This document shows, piece by piece, positions 19,782 to 28,572 of a DNA stretch of 64,000 nt. Positions within the stretch are counted from its first letter, which is position 1. Each line of letters opens with the position of its first letter. A program made the position numbers and the translations under genes. The stretch covers positions 1-64,000 of the forward strand of contig JADKKF010000009.1 of assembly GCA_016720635.1 (NCBI GenBank), read 5' to 3'. The notes under the pieces were generated by a model. It had not been told where the DNA came from. It saw nothing but the letters and a program-made list of their open reading frames with translations, and did no database searches. The stretch is from Saprospiraceae bacterium. Lineage in GTDB: Bacteria > Bacteroidota > Bacteroidia > Chitinophagales > Saprospiraceae.

Positions 19782-20422
19782 ATGTAATACAATTAATCTT
19801 TATTCTATTTTGTTTCCAATTAAGATTAACTGGACAATCATTAAATTGTTATTGTGAACTTAGAAACAGGGAATTGCTTATTGGACTTGATAATCCAATT
19901 CAGTTAATAAATGATGAATTTGAATTTGTAAAAATTGAGAATATAAGTGCTAAATTCATTGATTACAATTCAAAGGACAGTTCAAACATAGAATTAATCG
20001 ATGAAAATGGATATTATAAAATTAATCCAACTAAACTAGGGGCAATAGTTTTGCATATTCAAGCTAAAAATTGTGAAGTAAGAAGGACTCTTACAACGAA
20101 ACCAATTACAGCAACTCCAAGAATTGGCCGATTTACCAGTAATGAGAGTAATAAAATACCATGGGCGGAATTGCAAGCTTATTCAGGAATAGTTGCAAAT
20201 ATTGAATGCTGTGATGTAAGCGGGAAATGTAAAGTTAATGGATATGAAGTTTTTATCATTCAGTCTAATTTAAAGGTCTTAAAATCATTTAATATTGGCG
20301 AAAAATTTACCGACGCAACCATTGAAATTTTTAAAAATCAAAATCAAAGGATATTGTCATCTCTAGAAATATTAAATATAAATGTCCAGGGGCTGAATTC
20401 GAACAAAGAATGCCAGATATGA
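19782..20422 (+). CDS. Secreted GldM C-terminal-domain-like protein, 5' end frameshifted
   Basis: The clear frame begins before 19800 with LIFILFCFQLRLTGQS, a signal peptide, followed by LLIGLDNPIQLIND and IPWAELQAYSGIVANIE. These match the two C-terminal domains of the gliding/T9SS protein GldM (iGxdNPi; a short strand then GxxAxxx). An ATG at 19782 (ATGTAATAC) becomes in-frame if one base is added after it. Without the N-terminal helix of GldM this cannot be the membrane motor subunit; a free periplasmic or lipid-less domain protein is inferred. Length is about 210 residues. Confidence 0.55.
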
Positions 20423-20463
20423 CTTTAGAAATAGAATAAAGATGGAAAAAAAGAAACCCGAGA

Positions 20464-20523
20464 TAACAATGGCTATGATGATAGATTCGCTATCGCTTCA
20501 TCCATCACATAGCCTAGACGTTA
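20464..20523 (+). other. attC-like site, short class (60 bp)
   Basis: Almost the same as the site at 15065 (TAACAATGGCTATGATGATA to ACATAGCCTAGACGTTA). Like that one, it is followed by a copy of the repeated cassette. Confidence 0.7.
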
Positions 20524-21038
20524 TCATCGAGTTGAACCTCCTACAAACTTCAAACAAGATGTTCTTTGCTAAATTTGGATTTACTATGTAAAAAGAACAC
20601 TTATTTTGGCAAAACGGGGAGTAAGTTTTCGGTCTTTTTTGCATAACAAAACCATTTAAAAATAAAGAATAAAATCGAATTACAGACTAAGAAAAGTCTT
20701 TACAACACCAACGCAAAAAGGTCATTTTTGGCAAAACGATTTACTAGGAAAATGCTAAAATTTAGGCTCTTAAGGGCTAAATATTTTACAAACGAAGGCT
20801 GAAAAAGCTATAAATTTATAAGCAAAATGACTTTTAACAAATAATTCGATTTTACGCCAAAAAGGGCAACAATTTCTAGGAAACAAAGACCTCAACGGCT
20901 AACAAAAAACCCCGATGATAACACGGTACTTGCGAGCCTGCCACCCAAAGATTTTTATTTCATATTTGGCAAAAAATTTAAAAATTATATTTTACTTTTG
21001 GGTGAAGGAAAGGGGTGGCCGTCGCAAGTACCCAAACG
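20521..21038 (+). repeat. Repeated non-coding cassette, copy 6 of 7
   Basis: 518 bp, standard ends. Differences include GCGAGCCTGCC for GCGAGCATGCC in the attC left arm. It is followed by a partial duplication and then copy 7. Confidence 0.85.
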
Positions 21039-21041
21039 TTA
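20919..21041 (+). other. attC-like site of repeat copy 6
   Basis: TAACACGGTACTTGCGAGCC pairs with GGTGGCCGTCGCAAGTACC; closes AAACGTTA at 21041. Confidence 0.75.
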
Positions 21042-21085
21042 CTTTTGGGTGAAGGAAAGGGGTGGCCGTCGCAAGTACCCAAACG
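21039..21085 (+). repeat. 47-bp tandem duplication of an attC right half
   Basis: TTACTTTTGGGTGAAGGAAA through CAAGTACCCAAACG repeats the last 47 bases of copy 6 before copy 7 begins. No left arm accompanies it, so it cannot fold as a complete attC. Confidence 0.9.
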
Positions 21086-21604
21086 TTATCATCGAGTTCA
21101 ACCTCCCGCAAACTTCAAACAAGATGTTCTTTGCTAAATTTAAATTTACGATGTAAAAAGAACACTTATTTTGGCAAAACGGGGAGTAAGTTTTCGGTCT
21201 TTTTTGCATAACAAAACCATTTAAAAACAAAAAATAAAATCGAATATCAGACTAAGAAAAGTCTTTACAACACCATCACAAAAAGGTCATTTTTGGCAAA
21301 ACGATTTACTAGGAAAATGCTAAAATTTAGGCTCTTAAGGGCTAAAAATTTTACAAACGAAGGCTGAAAAATGCTAGAGTATGCTTGGCAAAATGACTTT
21401 TAACAAATAATTCGATTTTACGCCAAAATAGGAAACAATTACTAGGAAGCAAAAGACCTCAATGGCTAACAAAAAACCCAGATGATAACACGGTACTTGC
21501 GAGCATGCCACCTAAAGATTTTTATTTCAGATTTGGCAAAAATTTAAAAATTATATTTTACTTTTGGGTGAAGGAAAGGGGTGGCCGTCGCAAGTACCCA
21601 AACG
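21086..21604 (+). repeat. Repeated non-coding cassette, copy 7 of 7
   Basis: 519 bp, standard start TTATCATCGAGTTCAACC (one change) and standard attC end, here closing GTTG instead of GTTA. Confidence 0.85.
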
Positions 21605-21607
21605 TTG
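21486..21607 (+). other. attC-like site of repeat copy 7
   Basis: Same class as 2071, but the closing box is AACGTTG, a variant otherwise seen toward the right end of the array. Confidence 0.7.
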
Positions 21608-21662
21608 TAGGCAATGCTAGACACATAACTACTTAAAACGATAAGAAAAATAATAAATTGAA

Positions 21663-22118
21663 ATGATGATCAGACAAATTTTAAAGAACACGGTATTAAA
21701 AACATTTGCTTTCGTATTTTTTATGTCAGCAATAATAAGTTGTAACTCTAACGACAAGAAAGAAACCAAAGCCAGTTCAACTGCAACCGCTGAAAAAGAA
21801 TTCATACCCGACACCGTTGTTCAGTTTTTAATTACTTCAGCTTCTAATGATTTTCGTAATCATCATCCACCAACACCTACTGATTTTCGTAATGTAAGAA
21901 TTGGCTACATAACATCACAGAACAACGAAAATATTTTTGTTTTATGTGGTGAACTTCTATCGCAAGAGAATAAGGAGTGGGTAGAGTTTACCACTATTAA
22001 GACATCGGGATATGAACAATATATTGGAAAATCACAATATTGTCAAGATGCAACAATTGTTTTGACAGATGAAAAACTAACAGTTGAACTAAGGAATAAA
22101 TTGACCGAAAGAAAATAA
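21663..22118 (+). CDS. Lipoprotein of unknown function
   Basis: A 151-residue protein with a signal peptide ending AIISC (lipobox) and a short low-complexity linker (KETKASSTATAEKE). The mature part contains VRIGYITSQNNENIFVLCGE and ends with Lys/Glu-rich sequence. No family is recognised. It is the only gene of its cassette. Two start codons, ATGATG, lie at 21663 and 21666. Confidence 0.65.
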   Translation: MMIRQILKNTVLKTFAFVFFMSAIISCNSNDKKETKASSTATAEKEFIPDTVVQFLITSASNDFRNHHPPTPTDFRNVRIGYITSQNNENIFVLCGELLSQENKEWVEFTTIKTSGYEQYIGKSQYCQDATIVLTDEKLTVELRNKLTERK

Positions 22119-22200
22119 TTTGATAGTACTCCACAAAGCAACGATATCTGGCAAATTCAACGACGTATAAATTAAGAAGTTAATGATTAAAAACACTGCC

Positions 22201-22328
22201 TACAACATTGCCTAAGCGCAATGCGGGCGAAGTGCCAATTCAATCAGTTGGAATTCTAATGATCTTTTGTACTTTTGTTAAGCTGACGTTCTTTTAATCC
22301 CCGCACTTCGCTTAGGCAAATAACGTTA
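22201..22328 (+). other. attC-like site, long class with unique stem
   Basis: ACAACATTGCCTAAGCGCAA plus TGCGGG pairs with CCCGCACTTCGCTTAGGCAA before ATAACGTTA. The opening box is CAAC rather than TAAC. Confidence 0.75.
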
Positions 22329-22401
22329 TGATCGACTAAATAAAGTGAAAAATTATTGTTTCCCAAAAGGGAAATACGTATTTTTGCTAAAAAATAAGTT
22401 A

Positions 22402-22743
22402 ATGGGTAATTTTACCGTAGAATTGTTAGCAGAAGCTGTTGAGTTTATGGACAGTCTTGACGCCAAAACAAGGGATAAAATATACTATAATATAAGAAAA
22501 GCCCAATCAACAAATGACACCGAACTTTTTAAAAAACTTAATGATAATATTTGGGAATTTAGAACATTTTATAATGGAAAAGCATATAGGCTTTTTTCGT
22601 TTTGGGATACAATTAATAGTTCAAAAACCATAGTCATAGCAACACATGGAATATTGAAAAAAACACAGAAGACACCAAAGAAAGAAATTAATAAAGCCGA
22701 AGAAATTAGAATTGGATATTTAAATAACAAATATAAAAAATAG
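22402..22743 (+). CDS. HigB-like (phage Gp49-type) mRNA-cleaving toxin
   Basis: A 113-residue protein from ATG 22402 (an upstream in-frame GTG at 22345 would add 19 residues with no family match). It contains VELLAEAVEFMDSLDAKTRD, NIWEFRTFYNGKAYRLFSFW and ATHGILKKTQKTP, the pattern of RelE-superfamily HigB/Gp49-like toxins. It is followed after 4 bases by an XRE antitoxin, the toxin-first order typical of HigBA. It is intact, unlike its paralogue at 14341. In cassette arrays such modules can stabilise the array against loss. Confidence 0.8.
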   Translation: MGNFTVELLAEAVEFMDSLDAKTRDKIYYNIRKAQSTNDTELFKKLNDNIWEFRTFYNGKAYRLFSFWDTINSSKTIVIATHGILKKTQKTPKKEINKAEEIRIGYLNNKYKK

Positions 22744-22747
22744 AAAA

Positions 22748-23074
22748 ATGAAGGATAGATTCAAAACAGTTCCTCTTGAAACAATGATTGATAAACATAT
22801 AGGAAAACGTGGAACCATAAAACGTGAAGCCTTCGAAAATGAATTGCGTATTGATTTGCTTGGTTATAAAATCAAGGAAGTTAGAAAACAACAAAACTTA
22901 ACACAAGAGCAATTAGGTAAATTAGTAGGTGTGCAAAAAGCACAAATTTCAAAGATTGAGAATAGTGTGAAAAATGCAAGATTCGAAACAATTCTGAAAG
23001 TATTCGAAGCATTGGGTGCTAAAGTGAACTTCAACGTTGAACTAACAAACAACAACAAATTGGAATTAGTATAA
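22748..23074 (+). CDS. XRE-family HigA-like antitoxin
   Basis: A 108-residue protein with a helix-turn-helix at about residues 38-90 (IKEVRKQQNLTQEQLGKLVG, then VQKAQISKIENSVKNARFET). It lies 4 bases after the toxin gene. It should repress the pair through an operator near the cassette start and neutralise the toxin. It is similar to the frameshifted copy at 14741, so two related HigBA cassettes with different attC sites are in this array. Confidence 0.8.
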   Translation: MKDRFKTVPLETMIDKHIGKRGTIKREAFENELRIDLLGYKIKEVRKQQNLTQEQLGKLVGVQKAQISKIENSVKNARFETILKVFEALGAKVNFNVELTNNNKLELV

Positions 23075-23089
23075 AAGAAAGCCAGATCA

Positions 23090-23150
23090 TAACAATGCAC
23101 TAGACGACAGACTTGCTAACGCTACGTCCGTCGCCAGTGCACGGACGTTA
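23090..23150 (+). other. attC-like site, short class (61 bp)
   Basis: TAACAATGCACTAGACGACA pairs with CGTCGCCAGTGCA before CGGACGTTA. Confidence 0.7.
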
Positions 23151-23189
23151 CCTGCTATTATACACCGACACTCCATAACATAACAAACA

Positions 23190-23777
23190 ATGGGACTTTT
23201 AGACAAAATATTTGGACGAAAAAATGAAGTGAAAATTGATTATACTGAAATGCCATTTTATTGGGAAGACGATTACTGTCAAATTGAAATAGTACCAAAA
23301 CAAAACATAGAAAATATTAAATACTCAATAAAACAAATTGACAATTTTACGGAAAGCACAAAAACTGAATATGGTTTTACAGACATTTTTATTAGAAAAG
23401 GTTTGCCATTTCCGACAAAGAATGAAGAGTATAGAATTGACGCTTTTGAAAAGTTACTTGTTGAAAAAGGATTTAAAAAGGCAACACAAATTAGATATGA
23501 AAGCTATACAATTATTAACTGTTCAAATAAAACTTCAAACGCTTTAAGTTTACCATGTTTTAATTTCTTTTATGACTGTGACGAAGAGTTTTTAAAAAAC
23601 ATTTGGATTTCAACTTCTTTAATTACCTCAAAAGAACACTTTGATATTATTTCAGAAACACTTTATGAATTAGGAGAAAGTTATGAATTGATTTTAATAA
23701 ATTGGAACAGTTGTGAATTAGTAGATTTGTCAAATAGAAATCAAATAAAAGATTACTTAATGAACTATTGGAAATAG
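23190..23777 (+). CDS. Hypothetical protein paired with KptA
   Basis: A 195-residue protein starting MGLLDKIFGRKNEVKIDYTE with no signal peptide, so probably cytoplasmic. It is acidic and Trp/Tyr-rich near the ends (FYWEDDYCQIEI; YLMNYWK). No family is recognised. It ends 3 bases before kptA, so the two form a two-gene cassette and may act together. The opening MGLLDKIFG style is common in small proteins of toxin-immunity clusters, but that is only suggestive. Confidence 0.6.
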   Translation: MGLLDKIFGRKNEVKIDYTEMPFYWEDDYCQIEIVPKQNIENIKYSIKQIDNFTESTKTEYGFTDIFIRKGLPFPTKNEEYRIDAFEKLLVEKGFKKATQIRYESYTIINCSNKTSNALSLPCFNFFYDCDEEFLKNIWISTSLITSKEHFDIISETLYELGESYELILINWNSCELVDLSNRNQIKDYLMNYWK

Positions 23778-23780
23778 AAA

Positions 23781-24338
23781 ATGATTAGCGAAAAACAAAT
23801 TACACATATAAGCAAGTTTTTGAGTTTGGTATTGCGACACCAACCTGAAACTATTGACATACAACTTGACCAAAATGGTTGGACAGATGTAAAGGATTTA
23901 ATAGAAAAAGCAAATAATTATGGAATAAAATTCGACAGAGAAATACTTAATCACATTGTAGCGACCAATCCTAAAAAAAGGTTTGCATATAATGACACAT
24001 TCGACAAAATAAGAGCAAGTCAAGGACATTCAGTTGAAATTGAATTAGGTTATACAAACCAAAAACCACCTGAAATATTATTTCACGGAACAGCAGAAAA
24101 ATTTGTACAATCAATTTTAGACACAGGACTTGAAAAAGGAAATAGACAGCAAGTACATTTAAGTGCTGACGTTGAAACAGCTATAAAAGTTGGTCAACGG
24201 CACGGAAAACCATTTGTATTTAAAGTAGTTGCTGAAAAAATGTATAATGATAATTTTGAATTTTTTATTTCAGACAATGGCATTTGGTTGACAGACAATG
24301 TTCCGACAAAATATTTAAAACAAAATGACGAAAAATAA
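23781..24338 (+). CDS. kptA: RNA 2'-phosphotransferase, Tpt1/KptA family
   Basis: A 185-residue full-length member. It contains ISKFLSLVLRHQPETI with the conserved Arg-His, NGWTDVKDLI, the HIVATNPKKRFAY segment, RASQGHSVEIELGY, the HGT motif (ILFHGTAEKFV) and VHLSADVETAIKVGQRHGKP. These enzymes use NAD+ to remove an internal 2'-phosphate from RNA, and some can ADP-ribosylate nucleic-acid ends. In bacteria without tRNA splicing of the eukaryotic type its job is unclear; repair of RNA damaged by nucleases or toxins is an inference consistent with the defence-rich neighbourhood. Confidence 0.9.
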   Translation: MISEKQITHISKFLSLVLRHQPETIDIQLDQNGWTDVKDLIEKANNYGIKFDREILNHIVATNPKKRFAYNDTFDKIRASQGHSVEIELGYTNQKPPEILFHGTAEKFVQSILDTGLEKGNRQQVHLSADVETAIKVGQRHGKPFVFKVVAEKMYNDNFEFFISDNGIWLTDNVPTKYLKQNDEK

Positions 24339-24357
24339 CAGCAGGTAACATGGGTAA
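24336..24357 (+). other. Left fragment of the attC-like site split by IS copy B
   Basis: TAACAGCAGG followed by TAACATGGGTAA begins within the stop region of kptA and ends at the IS left end; the right arm is at 26113. Confidence 0.6.
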
Positions 24358-26112
24358 CTGTTGCACAACTTCTCCATAAACTATTAAAATCCGAAAAACC
24401 CCAAAAGCAGACCTCATTACAGCCCTTTAGGCGAGGGTTAGTTTTTCAGTCGAGTTTGGGCAGGTAAGAATTTGCCGTGTTCTGGTGACACATATTGAAG
24501 ACATAAAATGGCTATTTTGGAGTGTTTCCTGGAATCCTGGCATTTGATGGGCGATGGTTATGGTTTTTAGGCGAGTGAACTTGAGATATTTCTTGAGATT
24601 GTAGGTCATGGCTGCCATCAGTACGTGTTTGTTTGCCTGGGCCATGCCTCGACTATTGATTTTTTTCATATTGAAGAAGTTGATCAGGGTGCCCAAGACG
24701 GGTTCTACCGTGCGGGATCGTATCTTACTTATTTTTCGCGCGTATTGGGGGTTGTGGCTCAACTTTTGATGCATCCGATCGTACAAAGGTTTGTGGATAC
24801 TTTCTTCTATCTTCTTAAACTTTGTCACTTGTCCGCAGCATTGCAATCTGAGTGGGCATTTGGCGCAGTCACTTTCGCTACTGCGATATTGCTTTTTATC
24901 ATAGCCTTTGCTATCCGTTTTGATCCCTTTGTAGGTCAAGTGGGCTCCTTGTCCTCCTTGTTTTTTACACTCATAGCGGTCGGCTTCATTGTTGTATTCA
25001 AATCCTGGGCGATCTGGTTTGTAGAGTCCAAAATTCGGAATGTATGCATCTATACCGTGTTGTTCACAATATTCCAAGGCCTTTCCACTGCTGTATCCCG
25101 CATCCGCGGCTATTTGGTCTATCTCCAGTCCTACCATAGCCATGTTTGCTTGGGTTTGGTCTAATATTTCCTGGTAGGTTTTCACTGTCTTTACTCCCTG
25201 CTGTGCTAGCGCAAGATCCCGTTATCACATGGTGCGCATCATCCACCGCCAGTTGACCACTGTAATTCAATTGCCGGGCTTTGCCGGGCTTTACGCTTAT
25301 TTTTGCATCTGGGTCGGTTGGACTATAATGCGTATGATTGCTCAAATACTTCGGTCTTATTTCATTGCCCAATTCATCCTTTTGGGCCGTTTTTACATTG
25401 CCTGGCATGTCTTTGTATGCCTTTGCTTTCCATGCATGATGCCTATCAACTTGCTTTTTTCGGGCTTTACTCACTTTGTATTCAGAGCCCTCATTGAGTT
25501 CTTCGGCATACGATTCCACATCATTCATCACCTCTTTCTCTACAAGACTATCTAGGCTCGCATTGGCTTTGATAAAGGCACTATCCACTGCTTGTCGTCT
25601 GCCTCGAACCATCCCTTTCTCTACACATAGACGCAATACTTTTTGAAATAATTCTAAAATACTCCTTCTCCATACAACTGCCTAGTGCGGCTAATCGTGC
25701 TATGCCATGGCAAGGAGTCGTCAATATCATAACGCAAAAACAAGCGTATTGACAAACTATCGGAGCAAAATCCTATCAATCGTCGATCAGAATTAATGTT
25801 GTTGAGGTAGCCTACCAGCAATATTTTGAAAAAACCACTGGATCGATAGATTCTTGACCTTCTCTACCATAATAATGGGCTGTAGCATTATATAAAAATC
25901 GCAAATCCAGACAATCATCCAACTTGCGGTAAAAATTATCCTCAGGCACCAGCTCATTCAAACTAAGCTGATAAAATATTTTGGGTACTATATATTGATA
26001 TCCTTGCATGTATAAATATACTAATATTCAACCGTTTATGCAAATTTTACGCATTGTATTTATACACTTTGACTAATTAATTTAATTGAGGTATATTTGA
26101 GCTGTGCAACAG
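24358..26112 (-). mobile_element. IS1182-family insertion sequence, copy B (full length)
   Basis: 1755 bp between CTGTTGCACAACTTC and, on the other strand, CTGTTGCACAGCTCAAA. The length is usual for IS1182 elements. It sits in an attC-like site, preceded by the same CAGCAGGTAACATGGG as copy A. Confidence 0.85.
24427..26009 (-). pseudogene. IS1182-family transposase, frameshifted
   Basis: From ATG 26009 leftward: DUF772-type N-terminal part (MQGYQYIVPKIFYQ, then LVPEDNFYRKLDDC), central VDSAFIKANASLDSL, QLAVDDAHHVITG, IAADAGYSSGKALEY, a Cys cluster (CAKCPLRLQCC) and the C-terminal ISKIRSRTVEPVLGTLINFF. Frame changes occur near 25815, 25655 and 25187. The 25655 change is one A missing from a run that is longer in copy A. 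About 510 residues if repaired. Confidence 0.8.
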
Positions 26113-26238
26113 GCACAGGCGTTTGGTTCAATGGCGGGTTAATTGGTCAATTAAACATTCTACCTCGCATCAACATTTGTGGTGTATTGACAGTTTTATG
26201 GTCCGAAATCCGCCACTGCGCCAAGCCCCAAACCGTTA
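26113..26238 (+). other. Right part of the attC-like site split by IS copy B
   Basis: GCACAGGCGTTTGGTTCAAT plus GGCGGG pairs with CCGCCACTGCGCCAAGCCCC before AAACCGTTA. Confidence 0.65.
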
Positions 26239-26249
26239 GCAGCTATATT

Positions 26250-26900
26250 ATGAAGACGACAGCGATAATATTTACATTGACAATTTTGGTTTTGACTTCT
26301 TGTTCAAACCGACAAGAAAAAACTGAAAGTTCAACTTCGACAAATTTAGTTGACACACTTCCTATTGACTTTATTCGACAGGTTTCGCTTGACAGAAAAT
26401 ACCATTACAATATGGATTCTTTGGACTTATCAAAGCTCAAACTCATTGACACGACATTTTTTAAAAAATGGTTCGACAATGTTTCAGTTAATAATGTTGA
26501 CTTTAAAATTCAGTTTGACAACTATTCACGCTATTACTTTTTCGATTTCAAAGACCAAGACACGAAATTTTTGTTTTCAATAATTCACGATGACGAAGTT
26601 GGTTATGACAATTTATTTCACTTCACCTTTGACAAAACGAAACAAAAAATTGTTCAAGCTGACTACGTTTCTCAAACAGGTGGTGACGGTGGACACGGCA
26701 ACGTAGACATATTAAACTATAACAAAACAGGAGACATTCTATATCTGACCAGCATTTCGACATTTGACGAAGACTTCGACAAAGGCTATACTCGACAGTA
26801 TGACTCGACAATAACCAAAATCGAATTTAACTTGTCGACAACAAACTATTTAAAAACTGATTCATTAAGTAGGCTCGACACAATATGGGACAAGAAATAA
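26250..26900 (+). CDS. Lipoprotein of unknown function
   Basis: A 216-residue protein from ATG 26250. An upstream extension of the open frame to 26097 runs through the attC arm and is not coding. The signal ends LVLTSCS (lipobox), followed by a Ser/Thr-rich linker. The mature part is rich in Asp, Phe and Tyr (YFFDFKDQDTKFLFSIIHDD) and has GGDGGHGNVDIL. No family is recognised. Sole gene of its cassette. Confidence 0.65.
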   Translation: MKTTAIIFTLTILVLTSCSNRQEKTESSTSTNLVDTLPIDFIRQVSLDRKYHYNMDSLDLSKLKLIDTTFFKKWFDNVSVNNVDFKIQFDNYSRYYFFDFKDQDTKFLFSIIHDDEVGYDNLFHFTFDKTKQKIVQADYVSQTGGDGGHGNVDILNYNKTGDILYLTSISTFDEDFDKGYTRQYDSTITKIEFNLSTTNYLKTDSLSRLDTIWDKK

Positions 26901-26910
26901 ATACAGCTGC

Positions 26911-27036
26911 TAACAGCACATTTGCAATAGGCGGGGTTTCGTGCTCCGCAGACAGTTTTGTGGTAGCCGAAAGTTTTGTGCTCCGCATCAACATTAGTGG
27001 TAAAAAACCCGCCCATCGCAAATCTGCAAAACGTTA
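26911..27036 (+). other. attC-like site, long GGCGGG class
   Basis: TAACAGCACATTTGCAATAG plus GCGGGG pairs with CCCGCCCATCGCAAATCTGC before AAAACGTTA, nearly identical to 7095. Confidence 0.8.
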
Positions 27037-27086
27037 TGCGTCAGGCTAAAAGACATATGGACACAATTAACATTAACAGACAAAAG

Positions 27087-28547
27087 ATGAAAAGAATTTC
27101 AATTGCAATATTAATGACTTTGTTTTTTTATACAATATCATTTGCACAACAAAAAAACACATCTAAATTAACCAAACAAATCGAAACGTATTTAACAGAA
27201 TTTGAAAAAAATGGTTTTGCAGGAACAGTACTTGTAGAACTTGATGGTAAAAAAGTTATTTCAAAAGGGTATGGATTTAGAAATGCTGAACTCAAAGAAA
27301 AAAACACTCCAAATACAATTTTTGACATCGGTTCTCTGACAAAACAATTTACGGCAGCAGCAATTTTAAAATTAGAAATGCAAGGTAAATTAAGCACTTC
27401 CGACACTATTACTAAATACTTTCAAAATGTTCCGGTTGATAAATCAACAATCACAATTCATGATTTATTAAGACACCAATCAGGGTTGCAAAGTAATGTG
27501 GGGGAAGACTACGACCCTATAACAGAAACAGCTTTTCTTGACTCTCTAATGATTTCACCTTTGCAATTTAAAAGTGGTTCAAATTTTTCATATTCAAACA
27601 TAGGGTATAGCTTGTTGGCCCTTATCATTGAAAAAGTATCAGGACAAACTTATGAGCAATATCTATACGAAAACCTATGGAAACCATCAGGAATGGAGAC
27701 AACGGGCTATAGCAGACCCAATTTTGATGCCGATTTAATAGCTATTGGTTATGGTAAAAACTATGTGAACTGGGGAAAACCAACGGAAAAAAAATGGAAT
27801 GGAAATGCACCTTACCGTCACTTATTAGGAAATGGTGGAATACTTACAACTTCTGAAGACATGTTTAAATGGCATAAATCTTTGTTGACAGAAAATGTTT
27901 TGTCAATAGAGGCAAAGAAAAAATTATATCATCCAACAATCAGAGCAAACGAAAACTATAATGCTATTTATGCTTACGGTTGGGATGTTTCCAAGACAAA
28001 TAGAAATACTTTTCGTGTTTGGCATAATGGCACAAATAATATTTTCTATGCAGATTTTATGCGATTTATTGATGAAAAGACAACCTTAATTTTGATGTCA
28101 AATAAAACATTCCGAGGCACAGACCAACTTAACTTTGAAATTGCAAAAATAATTTTTAATAAAAACTACAAACCAACTATTCCAAAGACTGACAATGAAA
28201 TAAATCAAAAATTTACTCAAGAAATAATTGAAATTATTTTGAATAAAGGATTAGAAGAAGCTACGTTAAGATATAAAAATAGACTATCAAACACAGATGT
28301 TTTAGAATATCTTTTAATCAGAAACGGCTATGAACAATTATCGCAAAATAAATTCGATGAAGCAATTGGGATTTTTAAAATGAATTGTATAGCCAACCAT
28401 AATTCATTTAATGCTTATGATAGTTTGGGAGAAGCTTATATGAATAAAGGTGACAAAATATTAGCCATAAAGAATTATGAAAAAAGTTTACAATTAGACC
28501 CAACGAACGAAAACGCAGAGGAGATGATTAAAAAAATGAAACAATAG
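27087..28547 (+). CDS. Class C beta-lactamase-like serine hydrolase with C-terminal TPR
   Basis: 486 residues from ATG 27087 (MKRISIAILMTLFFYTISFA, a signal peptide; the frame upstream to 26976 lies in the attC). It carries the three penicillin-binding motifs of the family: SLTK near residue 82, YSN near 168 (FSYSNIGYSLL) and HNG near 312 (VWHNGTNNIFY, replacing KTG). The last 80 residues form about two TPR units (FNAYDSLGEAYMNKGDKILA). Members hydrolyse esters or D-peptides in the periplasm, and many are not true beta-lactamases, so resistance should not be assumed. Sole gene of its cassette. Confidence 0.85.
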   Translation: MKRISIAILMTLFFYTISFAQQKNTSKLTKQIETYLTEFEKNGFAGTVLVELDGKKVISKGYGFRNAELKEKNTPNTIFDIGSLTKQFTAAAILKLEMQGKLSTSDTITKYFQNVPVDKSTITIHDLLRHQSGLQSNVGEDYDPITETAFLDSLMISPLQFKSGSNFSYSNIGYSLLALIIEKVSGQTYEQYLYENLWKPSGMETTGYSRPNFDADLIAIGYGKNYVNWGKPTEKKWNGNAPYRHLLGNGGILTTSEDMFKWHKSLLTENVLSIEAKKKLYHPTIRANENYNAIYAYGWDVSKTNRNTFRVWHNGTNNIFYADFMRFIDEKTTLILMSNKTFRGTDQLNFEIAKIIFNKNYKPTIPKTDNEINQKFTQEIIEIILNKGLEEATLRYKNRLSNTDVLEYLLIRNGYEQLSQNKFDEAIGIFKMNCIANHNSFNAYDSLGEAYMNKGDKILAIKNYEKSLQLDPTNENAEEMIKKMKQ

Positions 28548-28572
28548 TGACAAAGAAGCCCGAACGCACAAC

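Noticed and set aside
26097..26249. Extended N-terminus of the lipoprotein at 26250
   Set aside because: The extension is the right arm of the attC split by IS copy B; the signal peptide begins at ATG 26250.
27087..28547. Antibiotic-resistance beta-lactamase
   Set aside because: It has the fold motifs of class C-like hydrolases but HNG in place of KTG and a TPR tail, which fits the broad serine hydrolase family better than a true AmpC.
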